NCBI GenBank assembly: GCA_022575985.1
Contig: JAKSXM010000272.1
Span: 62,001 to 126,000 of the forward strand
DNA from: Anagrus nilaparvatae
Taxonomy: Eukaryota; Arthropoda; Insecta; Hymenoptera; Mymaridae
Direction of reading: 5' to 3'
Length of the DNA stretch: 64,000 nucleotides
Both the position numbers and the translations under genes were made by a program. This document shows positions 23,466-34,075 of this stretch, piece by piece (the first letter of the stretch is position 1; every line of letters begins with the position of its first letter). The notes beneath the pieces are model-generated. The model saw only the letters and a program-made list of their open reading frames with translations. It had not been told where the DNA came from and did no database searches.

Positions 23466-24720
23466 TCCGTCTGCTGTTAATAATTTTACAAAATTTTTTT
23501 AAAAAATTATAAGGGACTTATAACTTGATAAATTCTTATAAGAATTAAAGATTCCAGAAGTTTAGATTTCCAGAAATTTAAATAAAAAAATGAAATTATT
23601 ATCCACCTGATTCAACCTTAATATTTTTTAATACGTAAAGAAAAAGTCAAATAAAAATCAAATTTTTTCATTTTGAAGCTTTATTAATTATATAAGTTCT
23701 TTTTTTTTGTTTTAATTTTAGTTAAAAGTTTATTTATAGTTTGTTTATAGTAATTTTTTGGATCTGGTACTTAATTTTTTGAAAATTTTTTTTGTCAAAA
23801 TTAAAAAAAAAAGAAAAATAAAAAAAATTGCAATATTTTGCGGCATAGAGTAATGCCTCTTTTAATTCTATGAAAGTACTAATTTCTGAAAATATTTTAA
23901 CTAGTGATATTTCAAAAACATAATCGGATTAAGACCTAATTTTTTTTTCCAAACATTTTTTTATCAAAAAATTTCAAACTCCTTTTTTTTTTTTTTAAAT
24001 TGGATATAATACCTCATTTGTTTCCATGAAAGTACTTGTATTTGAAAGTATGGTTTTTACATGATATCTTGAATCGGATACTTAATTTTATTACAATTTT
24101 TTTCCTAAAATTTTTGTCACAAAAAAATACAAAAAATACCAATTTTTTTTTTTTCTCTTTGGACGTAGTTTATTTCCATGGAAGTACTAGTTTTAAGAAC
24201 TTTTTTTATAGTAATTTTTTTAATCTAATACCGATTTTTTTCAAAATTTTTTTCTCAAAATTAAAAAAACAAATAAATTAAAAAAACTGCTGAAAAAAAT
24301 ATTTTTTCTTTTTTTGGGTTTAATACCTCATTTAATTCCATGAAAGTACTAATATCTGAAAATATTGTAACGGGTTAAATTGCACAAACATTATCAAATT
24401 GAGACCTAATTTTTTTTTCCAAAAATTTTTTCATCAAAAAATCTCAAAATACTTTTTTTTTTTTGGATGTAATATCTCATTTATTTCCATGAAAGTACTT
24501 ATATTTGAAATTATGGTATTTACTCGATATCTCGAATCTGATACTTAATTTTTTGAAAATTATTTTTCCAAAAATTTCGTCATAAAAAAATACAAATAAC
24601 ACCAGATTTTTTTTTCTTTTTGGACGTAATACCTAATTTATTTCTATGAGAGTACTAGTTTACACAGTTCGCTTATAGTAATTTTTTGGATCTGATACCG
24701 AATTTTTCCAAAATATACTG
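23466..24720. repeat. Degenerate tandem repeat array, family X
   Basis: Roughly six alternating copies of a T-rich unit with landmarks CATTTATTTCCATGAAAGTACT, TTTTTGGACGTAAT, CGAATCGGATACTTAATTTT and TTGTCA-CAAAAAAATAC (written here in pieces). Copies of the same family are at 36620-37150 and 57040-57200. Non-coding; short frames in it are artefacts. Confidence 0.6.
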
Positions 24721-25892
24721 GAGTTAAAAAGCATTTTTCTCAGCCGCAATAAAACATTAATGTCATATCGAAAATATACTGGGGTGAAGAAAATGGAAAT
24801 TTTTTAGCACTCTTTTTTTCGACTCAAACCACCAAAAAAAACAAAGTTAATAAAGTGTAATCATAAAATAACTCCAATATTCAAAAGCTTACTTTAAGGC
24901 TGTTTGATACTTTTAAAGTGATAAAAGCATAGCTCTTAACTTTTTAAATTGTAACTATTTGCTTGCTCCACTTTGAAAAAAAAAACATGGCAGCGCGCCC
25001 CTCTTTAAATTGTTATCTGCCGTTACTCTTACTTTGTAAATGTAGCCCCGAGTTATCACCACTTTACAGTGCCCAGGCTTCCACTTTCATTTATGAGGGT
25101 ACTCCTAAATCAGCAATAACTAACCCCTAATAAAGGTATGTTCGCTATATTCACTACTCTAGATGATTTAAGGGTGAATCTCGAGTTTATTTAATATAGG
25201 GCTCCAAAATTCGTAATCAGCGACCCAAAAAACCTATATATTAGAACAAATCTGGTGAGAGCTAGTAACTATTCCCCCCCTCGCCCCACTGTAATTGAGT
25301 GTTACGACTATTAACATGGAACATGTTTATAGGGAGAACTTGAAAACTTGAGAACTTGACCTCAGAACTTGAAAATTAAGGGGGAGGGGATCAAATTTGT
25401 CCGGTTTAAGGGGGGGGGTCGAATGAGACTTAATATAATTTCAATTTAGGGACTTTGAAAAATCTGGGCTTAGGGACTTGGAATAATTCGGTTTTAGGGA
25501 CATTGAATAATTTTGTTTTTTTTAAAAATACATCTATCATGAAATTATTTTTTTCACTTTATTATAAAGAACTAAGAACCGAAAATTCCAATTTTTTTCA
25601 CTTCCTTTTGTAATTTACTTTGGTTGCTTTTAATATGAATCCCTCGTCATATTCTCCTCATATTTTGCTAGTTGTAAATTATTGTCTTTTTCTTTTTGGC
25701 ATGCTTGAATTTTCTATATACAAATTTTTTATTTTTTAAGGAATCTTTTAATAAAAAACATATTAATATTTACTGTAATTATAAATTATAAAATAATTAT
25801 TTTTATTTTATAAATTATTTTACTCATTAATATATTCTTATCTTCACTCAGACTTCTCATTATTTATAATGACTTACTAGTATAATTAGTCT
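24721..25892. other. AT-rich intergenic with G-rich patch
   Basis: A duplicated ATATACTGGRGT motif lies at 24715 and 24775. At 25380-25510 a G-rich patch contains AAGGGGGAGGGG, AAGGGGGGGGG and a thrice-repeated TTAGGGAC motif. No gene seen. Confidence 0.4.
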
Positions 25893-26150
25893 GCAAGTTA
25901 TATCCCCGCAGGAAAATGATATTATGTGAGTTAGTTTGCGCTTTATTGATTTTATTAAACTTACTCCATAGTATTCGAAATTTCATGAGGGTTTTCACTA
26001 TTATTTTATTTTTTAGATACGATATTTTTTACCAAAGTTATTACAATTTTAATTTTTTCCATACTGTGAAAATATTCATATCATGTATGTGTTTATTATA
26101 TCGTTATACAATTTAGTATATTATTAATGTTATTATTAAACTTATTATTT
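25893..26150 (+). repeat. Dispersed repeat, copy B
   Basis: Direct copy of 21656-21970 (GCAAGTTATATCCCCGCAGG start), ending just before the CMC element at 26180. Confidence 0.6.
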
Positions 26151-26179
26151 ATAAAAATTATTTAATAAAATATTAATTA

Positions 26180-27493
26180 CACAGCCCCACAAAAAAAAAA
26201 AAAAGTTCTGAACTTTTATTCTGATTAGGTTTTTCTGACGTATTTTGGTGTGCTAAAAACGAATCTGAAGTCAGAATTTCCGTTTACCCCTCAAAATTTT
26301 GCGCTATGGCCAAAAAATCCATCTAAAATGTCGATTTTTCAATATAAACTCAAAAAAGCTAAAAAATGAAATAAAATTACTCAAAGATGGTCATATCACG
26401 CTCGCAGCATGGATTTTGAGTTGTTCCAATCAAAACTGACAAAAAGAAAGTTTTAATTAGTCCTGCTTAGACTTTAAACACCCCCAAAAACCCCCTAAAG
26501 CCTTAAAGTGGGAATATATTCTGCCTTCGATAAAAATTTTAATTTGATGTCTATTCTTAGGTTCTTTGGGTCAGTAAAACTTGAAAATGCTAAGAAATAA
26601 ATAATATCTTAGTCCTATTTCCCCCAAGTACCCCAATAACTCCTTATAAACCTCCCATGGGGGCAAATATACTGATTAAATAAAAATTTTAATTTTATGT
26701 ATATTCGTAGGTTTTTTGGGTCACTGAAACTGAAAATTCTAGCAGAAAAAATAATAAATTTCTCCTACTTCGCCCAATTACTTCAATTGCTCCTTATATA
26801 CTATACAAATATACTGATTAAATAAAAATTTTAATTTTATGTATATTCGTAGGTTCTTTAGATCACTGAAACTCAAAATTCTAGTCGAAATAAAAATATT
26901 TTACTCCAAGATTCCTTAAGTGCCACAATAAAGCCCCTTATACACCCCCCCTAAAAAAAAAATCTTTTCCTTTTCTCTCACTCTCTCTTTCTTCTCTCTT
27001 TTGCTTATGTTATTTAGGTTTCTGTATCTGAAAATGTTAGTACATTGTATGTTGTAAGGGTTCATGCAGGGCACTCTTGTGCCTCCTCATTACGATGCGT
27101 TTTGTATTTAAATTTCCTAAAGGAGAAAAATTCCTATGGAATAAATTCCAATAATATCATGAGAAAATTACTGTCGACAAAATTTGGGAAAAATTTAATA
27201 TTGTTTGTAACAAGTTATCGGGTGAAATATTTTATTTTACTCATTTTTTTATAGTATCTCTTGACCTTACTCTCAAATGAACTGCACACAGTCTGTCTTT
27301 TATAAGAAGTTTTGCAATCCCTTTTAATTGATCTACAGTAATCTCACAAAATATGTTCATTACAAACACCTTGATAAGTTTGCTCCATTTATAAGATATC
27401 CTCCCAAAATATTTTTTCTTGTTTTTTACTGTAATCTGATAAGTTTTCTGAAAATTTATCAAGGTTTGATGAACATGTAGTTTTAATGTCCGC
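26180..27493 (+). repeat. Left TIR of the CMC-like element
   Basis: Inverse complement of 29599-30916. It contains three tandem ~150-bp subterminal units at about 26526-26940 (TAAAAATTTTAATTTTATGTAT followed by TAGGTTCTTTGGGTCA, in pieces) and a CT-rich run CTCTCACTCTCTCTTTCTTC. The inner part, 27241-27493, is a decayed copy of transposase coding sequence. Confidence 0.8.
27241..27493 (-). pseudogene. Decayed duplicate of the transposase C-terminus inside the left TIR
   Basis: The minus-strand frame here aligns with the C-terminal ~75 residues of the plus-strand transposase at 29599-29859: FQKTYQIT against FPENLSDY, KLLIKDRLCAVHLR against KTSYKRQPVRRSLE. The nucleotide match is the continuation of the TIR. 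The segment carrying the conserved E-x2-G-E-R-F-H is replaced by Lys-rich sequence, so this copy could not be catalytic. Confidence 0.8.
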
Positions 27494-27654
27494 TTACAAT
27501 ATTAATTTTTTTTTGGTAGAGCTTTATGTCTTCCTAAAAAAAACCACAATTTCAAGAAAACTTAGCTAAGCAGTTATTTTTTGGAATTTTATCTTTAATT
27601 AAATTTCTTTTATGTATACTGGTTCTACACCGAAGCTTTTTTATAGTTGAGTTT

Positions 27655-28034
27655 TTGTTTTTTGTTATTGTTTATTTGTTATGTTTTTGTTATTTTAAAT
27701 TGTTAAGTTTTTGTTATGATCGGGTCTGCAATAATAATGCTGGTCGTGTGGAGATATTTATATCTTTCACTGCTGTGAGCTTGCTCTGCCGAAGCACTTA
27801 TTGCTGCAGACTTTCAGAAACCAACCACTTCGGGCCCTGATCAGGAAGTGTGCCATGAATGAGGATGTCGGAGTCCTCATTGCTCCGGATGGGTGCCAGT
27901 TCGTCCGTGTATTCCGGAACTGGTTAAACGAAGATAGGTCCCCAGGGAACTGGGGTAGGAAAATTTCCGAGGGTATACCCGTTATCTATCTAACGGCCCA
28001 TCCCTTGCCACACGATGCGTTGGTAAAACTATGT
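27655..28034 (+). other. GC-rich segment fused in frame upstream of the transposase
   Basis: About 27720-28030 is markedly more GC-rich than anything around it and is open in the transposase frame (from Met at 27801). It encodes a segment such as VLIAPDGCQFVRVFRNWL that I do not recognise. It is not in the TIR. It could be captured host sequence or an N-terminal domain of this transposase; the usual family start is more likely Met at 28035. Confidence 0.4.
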
Positions 28035-29859
28035 ATGTCGAACAAAAAACAAAAAACAAACCACTCAATTAACTATAATAGCTCAAACGTCATTTCAAGT
28101 ACTTCCGCAAATAAATCCATTAAAAAAAGGGTGAATTGCAAAAATAGTCCAAACCAATTTTGTTATATTTGTGGGAAATTTGTTACAAAAAAAAATCAAA
28201 ATAATATAACAGAACATCTAATAAAAGTATATGAAGAATGTTTTGGAATTTTCTTTCAACGAAATCAACAGCCTTGGATACCAGTATTTATTTGTTCTTG
28301 CTGTCGTACATCATTAGTTCGGTGGCAAGCTGGAAATCAAAAATCTGTGAAATTCAAAACGCCTACAATTTGGTTTCAACCAAATCAAAACCATTCTGAT
28401 TGTTATTTCTGCTTAACAGAGTTAAATGGTGCAAATAGCAAAACAAAAGATCGAGTCAGTTATCCAGAACAAAGCTGTGTTACTTTACCAATTCTTTCAG
28501 AAGACATATCTGAATCAAATAATACTGAACAAATGGATACTGCTGAACCTCAAAAATCATTCGATGCGGAGAAATCGCAATCAGATATGGAAGTAGAAGA
28601 AGAAGTAAGTGATGCAGAGAGCGAAAACAACTGCGAAGGATTTTATCAAGATGAGAAAAAGCCTATTTTAATAAATCAAGAATCATTAAGTGATTTAGTT
28701 AGAGACTTAGGACTCGATAAAGATAGGTCAGAGCTGTTGGCATCTCGATTACAAGGATGGAATCTTTTAGAAAATACAACACACGTAACTTTTTATCGAA
28801 AAAGAGAAGATTCATTTTTAAAATTTTTTAAAAAAGAAGATTCCCTAGTTTATTGCTGTGATATAGAAGGTCTAATGAATCATATGAAGCCAAATGTTTA
28901 CAAGAAAGAAGAATGGCGTCTATTTTTAGACTCAAATAAAAGAAGTTTGAAAGCAGTACTATTACATAATGGCAACGTTTATTCTCCAATCCCTGTTGCC
29001 CATTCAGTAAAAATGAAAGAAGACTATTTTAATATAGAATATATGCTTCAGAAATTAAATTATCAATATCATCAATGGTTAATTTGTAATGATATAAAAA
29101 TGATTTCTATTCTTTTAGGGCAACAATCTGGATATACAAAATTTTCTTGTTTTTTGTGCTTGTGGAATAGTAGAGACAAACCTAACCATTATAAAAAAAA
29201 AGTATGGCCTGTTAGAAAAAAACTTACACCAGGAAAAAATAATATTATACATAAAAATTTAGTTGACCCAAAAAAGATATTAATCCCACCGCTTCACTTA
29301 AAATTAGGACTCATAAAGCAATTTGTGAAAGCGCTAAATAAAGATGGAAATTGTTTTAACTATTTATTTGAGAAATTCCCTAATATTTCCGAAGCAAAAA
29401 TTAAAGAAGGCGTCTTTAATGGTCCCCAAACACGAACTCTACTTAAGGATGAACATTTTGTTTTAACAATGACTGACATAGAGAAAGCGGCTTGGTTAAG
29501 TTTTGGAAAGGTTGTAAAGAATTTTCTTGGAAAAAACAAATCAGATAACTATAAAGAAATAGTAGCCGAATTAATAGAAAATTATAAAAGGTTGTAATAT
29601 GAGCTTAAAATTACATTTTCTTGATTCACACCTTGATAAATTTCCAGAAAACTTATCAGATTATAGTGAAGAACAAGGAGAAAGATTTCATCAGGATATG
29701 TCTGAAATGGAGGAGCGTTATCAAGGTGTTTGGAATGAACATATGATGTCAGATTACTGCTGGTCAATGAAAAGGGATTGTAAAACTTCTTATAAAAGAC
29801 AGCCTGTGCGCAGATCATTAGAGAGTAAGGTCAAGAGATACTATAAAAAAAATGAATAA
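28035..29859 (+). pseudogene. CMC-like transposase with one frameshift
   Basis: DDE-type transposase for the CACAG element. Numbered from Met at 27801, the N-terminal zinc region has CYICG (121-125), CSCC (165-168) and DCYFC (200-204). An acidic Ser/Glu linker (about 235-285) follows. The catalytic layout is D377 (LFLDSNKRSL), D431 (ICNDIKMISIL) with C450-x2-C453. The frame ends at TAA 29595-29597, and the remainder resumes one base out of phase at 29599 with HFLDSHLDKFPEN and EEQGERFHQDM, which should contain the catalytic Glu. The frameshift therefore separates the third acidic residue from the rest. The last 250 nt lie inside the right TIR. An alternative start at 27801 would add 78 residues of unlike composition. 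Confidence 0.8.
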
Positions 29860-30916
29860 AATAAAATATTTTACCCTATAACTAAATTGGACAAACAATA
29901 TTAAATTTTTCCCAAATTTTTTCAACAGTACTTTTCTTGTTATAATGTTGGATTTCATTCCATAGGAATTTTTTTCCTTTAGGAAATTTAAATACAAAAC
30001 GCATCGTAATGAGGAGGCACGAGAGTGCCCTGCATGAACCCTTACAATTTACAATGTACTTACATTTTCAGATACAAAAACCTGAATAACATAAGCAAAA
30101 GAGAGAAGAAAGAGAGAGTGAGAGAAAAGGAAAAGATTTTTTTGTTTGGGGGTTTGTAAGGGGCACTTAAGAAAAGTATGAGTAAAATATTTTCATTTCT
30201 AAAAGCATTTTCAATTTCAGTGATAGAAAGAACACAAGAATACATATAAAATTAAAAATTTTATGTAATCAGTACATTTGTCCTTATGGAGGGAATTTAT
30301 ATGAAGCTGTCCAAGAATTTTGGGGAAGTAGGAGTACGATATTATTCTTTCTGATAGCATTTTCAGTTTCAGTGACCCAATGAACCTACGAATTTACATA
30401 AAATTAAAAGTCTTATTTAATCAGTATATTTGCCCCCGTGGGGGGTTTATAAGGAGTTATTGGGGTACTTGGGGGAAATAGGACTAATATATTATTTATT
30501 TCTTAGCTTTTTCAAGCTTTACTGACCCAAAGAACCTAAGAATAGACATCAAATTAAAATTTTTATCGAAGGCAGAATATACTCCCACTTTAAGGCTTTA
30601 GGAGGTTTTTGGGGGTGTTTAAAGTCTAAGCAGGACTAATTAAAACTTTCTTTTTGTCAGTTTTGATTGAAACACCTCAAAATCCATGCTGCAAGCATGA
30701 TATGACCATCTTTGAGTAATTTTATTTCATTTTTTAGCTTTTTTGAGTTTATATTGAAAAATCGACATTTTAGATGGGTTTTTTGGCCATAGCGCAAAAT
30801 TTTGAGGGGTAAACGGAAATTCTGACTTCAGATTCGTTTTTAGCACACCAAAATACGTCAGAAAAACCTAATCAGAATAAAAGTTCAGAACTTTTTTTTT
30901 TTTTTGTGGGGCTGTG
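29599..30916 (-). repeat. Right TIR of the CMC-like element
   Basis: Inverse complement of 26180-27493. The inner 260 bp is the 3' end of the transposase gene; the outer part carries the same subterminal tandem units and GA-rich run as the left arm. Confidence 0.8.
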
Positions 30917-30992
30917 TTATTTATATAATTTACAAATTATTATAACTCTTTTTTATTTCAATATGTTTGTGCGAAAACAGGAATATTTCTTT

Positions 30993-31081
30993 TTATATCT
31001 TGATTTCTCTTTGCAGTATTTTAATATCAATAATTGTATTTAAATAATTACCGTTATACTGCAAAGAGAGATAAAGATACG
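30993..31081. repeat. Short palindrome
   Basis: Arms TATATCTTGATTTCTCTTTG (start about 30993) and their imperfect inverse, TATACTGCAAAGAGAGATAAAG (in pieces, about 31053-31078), flank a ~30-bp AT-rich loop: a strong hairpin or tiny MITE. No target duplication seen. Confidence 0.5.
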
Positions 31082-31116
31082 CTTATGTTAGTATGCGTGT
31101 ATCACATATGCGCTAA

Positions 31117-31273
31117 AGGACCACGTTTTCTACACGCGCGACGCCGAAAGCAGCGAAGTTGCCGGTCTCTTCTTTCTACATGATGCGCGCTCGTTCTTCT
31201 TGCTCTCTAACTCTCGTACAAAAGAGATCGTGTTCTTTGTTAAGACTTTATCATTTTTAGAAAACGTGCTCCT
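31117..31273. mobile_element. Short MITE-like element
   Basis: About 157 bp with 16-bp inverted ends (AGGACCACGTTTTCTA and TAGAAAACGTGCTCCT, one mismatch) and an unusually GC-rich interior for this region (ACGCGCGACGCCGAAAGC). No coding capacity. A target duplication is not evident. Confidence 0.5.
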
Positions 31274-31633
31274 TTTGCATTGTAATTATGTAAATCGTTT
31301 TATTAGTTTAAATCAAATAAATATTAAACTTTCAAGTCGAATTCACATAAATCATCTTTTTATTTTATAATTTAGTCTGATACTTTCATTTAAAAAACCT
31401 ATTAAAATTCATTAAGACAATAATAGTTTAAATAAGATTTAAAATTATTTTTTAGAAATTCAAATTACCGTATAAGTGGTCGAAATCTTCATTTTCTGGC
31501 TTCTTGAAGCATCTCACGTAAAAAGATTAAGCTTAATTTTGGGTATGCTTAAGGACTAACCTAAAAGGGCTTAATTTTCAAAATTAAGCTTACGGACTAA
31601 TCTAAAAAGACTTAATATAAAAAATTTTAAAAA

Positions 31634-31682
31634 AGTGAATAATAATTTTTGATACTCGACTGTATTTTTTAAAACAATTGAA
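31634..31682 (+). repeat. Truncated LTR start inside the left arm
   Basis: About 49 bp (AGTGAATAATAATTTTTGAT onward, to AACAATTGAA) match the first bases of the LTR at 33825. The segment is absent from the right TIR arm, so it is an insertion into the left arm. Confidence 0.55.
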
Positions 31683-31877
31683 TTTTTTATCGATCTTTTT
31701 TCGAGTAAACGATATCAAATAAATTTACAAATTCATCACCCCCACTTTTCATATGCGGATGCTAATTGGCATCTCTTTTTTTATTAAAGCATATAAAGCG
31801 GTGATATTAGATAAATTTTTAAACTTATTTAAAAATTTAAATTTTCGCGGATTTTAATGTCGGTACAGAAGGTACCT

Positions 31878-31951
31878 AGCGTTTCGATCAACACTAACAC
31901 ATAGATCTCATCAGTATGGCTATGTGTGTTAATGTATGTGCCATAGACGCT
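31878..31951 (-). ncRNA. Hammerhead ribozyme, type III topology
   Basis: The minus strand from 31951 folds as a self-cleaving hammerhead. Stem III is AGCG (31951-31948) with CGCT (31881-31878). The cleavage triplet GTC lies at 31948-31946. Stem I is TATGGC (31945-31940) with GCCATA (31920-31915). The core CTGATGA lies at 31914-31908. Stem II is GATC (31907-31904) with GATC (31889-31886), followed by GAAA at 31885-31882. All invariant core bases are present. Loop I contains ACACATA and loop II TATGTGT, a perfect 7-nt match that could form the loop-loop contact known to speed natural hammerheads. Predicted cleavage is between 31946 and 31945. Such ribozymes are known in Penelope-like elements, retrozymes and satellite DNAs; the host element here is not identified. 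Confidence 0.82.
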
Positions 31952-32066
31952 GATGTAAACACGTCCTTATTTTTCTTATATACATTCCAAATGGCGATTT
32001 TAGCACTTGTGGGGACGACTCACATTGCTTCAGCCATCTGTTCTGTAAATAGGAAATGATGTTATA

Positions 32067-33752
32067 TCTCTATATATTATAAAGTTATAACCGCCGCCGC
32101 CGCTGCCGCCGCTGTCGCATGAGCCCTTTGTGCCAATGGACCTTTTGTGCCAATGGACCTTTTGAGCCAAAATGGACCTTTTGTGCCAAAATGGACCTTT
32201 TGTGCCAATGGACCTTTTGTGCCAATGGACCTTTTGTGCCAAAACGGACCTTTTGTGCCAAAATGGACCTTTTGTGCCAATGGATCTTTTATGCCAAAAT
32301 GGACCTTTTGTGCCAATGGACCTTTTGTGCCAAAATGGACCTTTTGTGCCAAAATGGACCTTTTGTGCCAATGGACCTTTTGTGCCAAAACGGACCTTTT
32401 GTGCCAATGGACCTTTTGTGCCAAAATGGACCTTTTGTGCCAATGGACCTTTTGTGCCAATGGACCTTTTGTGCCAATGGACCTTTTGTGCCAAAATGGA
32501 CCTTTTGTGCCAATGGACCTTTTGTGCCAAAATGGACCTTTTGTGCCAAAATGGACCTTTTGTGCCAATGGACCTTTTGTGCCAAAACGGACCTTTTGTG
32601 CCAATGGACCTTTTGTGCCAAAATGGACCTTTTGTGCCAATGGACCTTTTGTGCCAATGGACCTTTTGTGCCAATGGACCTTTTGTGCCAAAATGGACCT
32701 TTTGTGCCAATGGACCTTTTGAGCCAAAATGGACCTTTTGTGCCAAAATGGACCTTTTGTGCCAATGGACCTTTTGTGCCAATGGACCTTTTGTGCCAAA
32801 ACGGACCTTTTGTGCCAAAATGGACCTTTTGTGCCAATGGATCTTTTATGCCAAAATGGACCTTTTGTGCCAATGGACCTTTTGTGCCAAAATGGACCTT
32901 TTGTGCCAAAATGGACCTTTTGTGCCAATGGACCTTTTGTGCCAAAACGGACCTTTTGTGCCAATGGACCTTTTGTGCCAAAATGGACCTTTTGTGCCAA
33001 TGGACCTTTTGTGCCAATGGACCTTTTGTGCCAAAATGGACCTTTTGTGCCAATGGACCTTTTGTGCCAAAATAGACCTTTTGTGCCAAAATGGACCTTT
33101 TGTGACAAAATGGACCTTTTGGGCCAAATTGGACCTTTTGTGCCAAAATGGACCTTTTGGGACAATGTAGTCCTTTTGGGCCAATGTGGTCCTTTTGGGC
33201 CAATGTGGTCCTTTTGGGCCAAAATGGACCTTTTCGGCCAATGTGGCCCTTTTGTGCCAATCTGGTCCTTTTGGGCCACAGTGGTCCTTTTGGGCCAAAA
33301 TGGTCCTTTAGGGCCAAAATGAACCTATTGGGCCAAAGTGGTCCTTTTGGGCCAATGTGGTCCTTTTGGGCCAATACGGTTTTTTCTATATTTAACCAAT
33401 TATTATAAAGTTTTTTTTTTTATGTTTTTATATAATCTATATTTTTTATACTTTGTTTAAGTTTAAAATATAAGTAAAAATAGAAAAATCAAATTTTTCA
33501 TTTTTTGACTAAATTGCAAATGTTGACTAACACCTCTTTATACTACATACAACCATCTAAAATTATACTAATATACTTTTTTTAGGTTTATTTATCATTT
33601 ATGTGCATATTTTAATACCGATTTTTGGCCACTTTTTTTTTTTACTACACTGTGGTACGCCTTACAAGTGATTATAAAAATATACTATCGCAATACTTCA
33701 ATCACTCTGCGGGGGTTGGCGCGCGTAGCGCGCAGGGGGCGGAGCCCCCTAG
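32067..33752 (+). mobile_element. Non-autonomous Helitron with minisatellite core
   Basis: Starts TCTCTATATATTATAAAG after an A (32066) and ends with a GC-rich hairpin, GGGGGCGGAGCCCCC, then CTAG (33749-33752) followed by T. That is the Helitron 5'-TC / hairpin-CTRR-3' structure inserted between A and T. Just inside the 5' end is a CCGCCGCCGCTGCC stretch; near the 3' end there is an extra hairpin GGCGCGCGTAGCGCGC. The interior is mostly a minisatellite. No Rep/helicase gene, so it must be moved in trans. Confidence 0.82.
32113..33380. repeat. Minisatellite of mixed 17/19-bp units
   Basis: About 65-70 units of TGGACCTTTTGTGCCAA (17 bp) and the same plus AA (19 bp). Rare variants (GAGCC, GGATCTTTTATG, AACGGACC) recur about 557 bp apart, showing that a block of the array was duplicated as a unit. 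From about 33100 the units drift to GGGCCAATGTGGTCC. Because of the unit sizes, long open frames exist on both strands in several phases; they are not genes. Confidence 0.95.
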
Positions 33753-33824
33753 TATATATATATATTTATTAAATGAGTTGAATGTTATAACTCAGAGCGT
33801 TATTAGGTCCAAGCTCTATATGAA

Positions 33825-34075
33825 AGTTAATAATAATTTTTGATACTCGACAGTATTTTTTAAAACAATTGAATCACCACTTATTAGAGTACCACCATTC
33901 ATTAGAATACTATCTTTCGTTTAGAGTGTTACCACTCTATTACAGTTTACCTTTAATTACTTGACTTTAAGACTTAGACAGTTTTATTATATTTACTTAT
34001 AATCAATAAAGTGAAAGTTTTATATCAAATCAGTTATCAGTTATTATTGTGTAAGTGACAATTCCTTCTGTAATT
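33825..34075 (+). repeat. Errantivirus-like LTR
   Basis: Begins AGTTAATAATAA and ends CTTCTGTAATT, the AGT...AATT style of insect errantivirus LTRs, with TATAATCAATAAAGTGAAAG (polyadenylation signal) at about 33993-34015. A gag gene follows at 34978 in the same orientation. A piece of the same LTR type is at about 48225-48300, and its first 49 bp recur at 31634. Confidence 0.6.

Larger units (their letters stand above)
26180..30916 (+). mobile_element. CMC-like DNA transposon with CACAG ends
   Basis: A 4.7-kb element starting CACAGCCCCAC and ending GTGGGGCTGTG, flanked by a 3-bp TTA duplication. TIRs are about 1.3 kb and diverged. CACAG ends with a 3-bp duplication fit CACTA/Chapaev3 members of the CMC group (inference). 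The transposase inside has the same D...D-CxxC...E plan as the Chapaev element but is otherwise different. The transposase has a frameshift, and the arms differ by many substitutions, so the element is old and probably immobile by itself. Confidence 0.8.

Noticed and set aside
32030..33408. Long open frames (up to 400 codons) on both strands encoding repetitive Gly-Thr-Lys-Gly-Pro / Cys-Gln-Trp-Thr-Phe peptides
   Set aside because: They are by-products of a 17/19-bp minisatellite with no stops in several phases; the same DNA is open on both strands and lies inside a non-coding Helitron.
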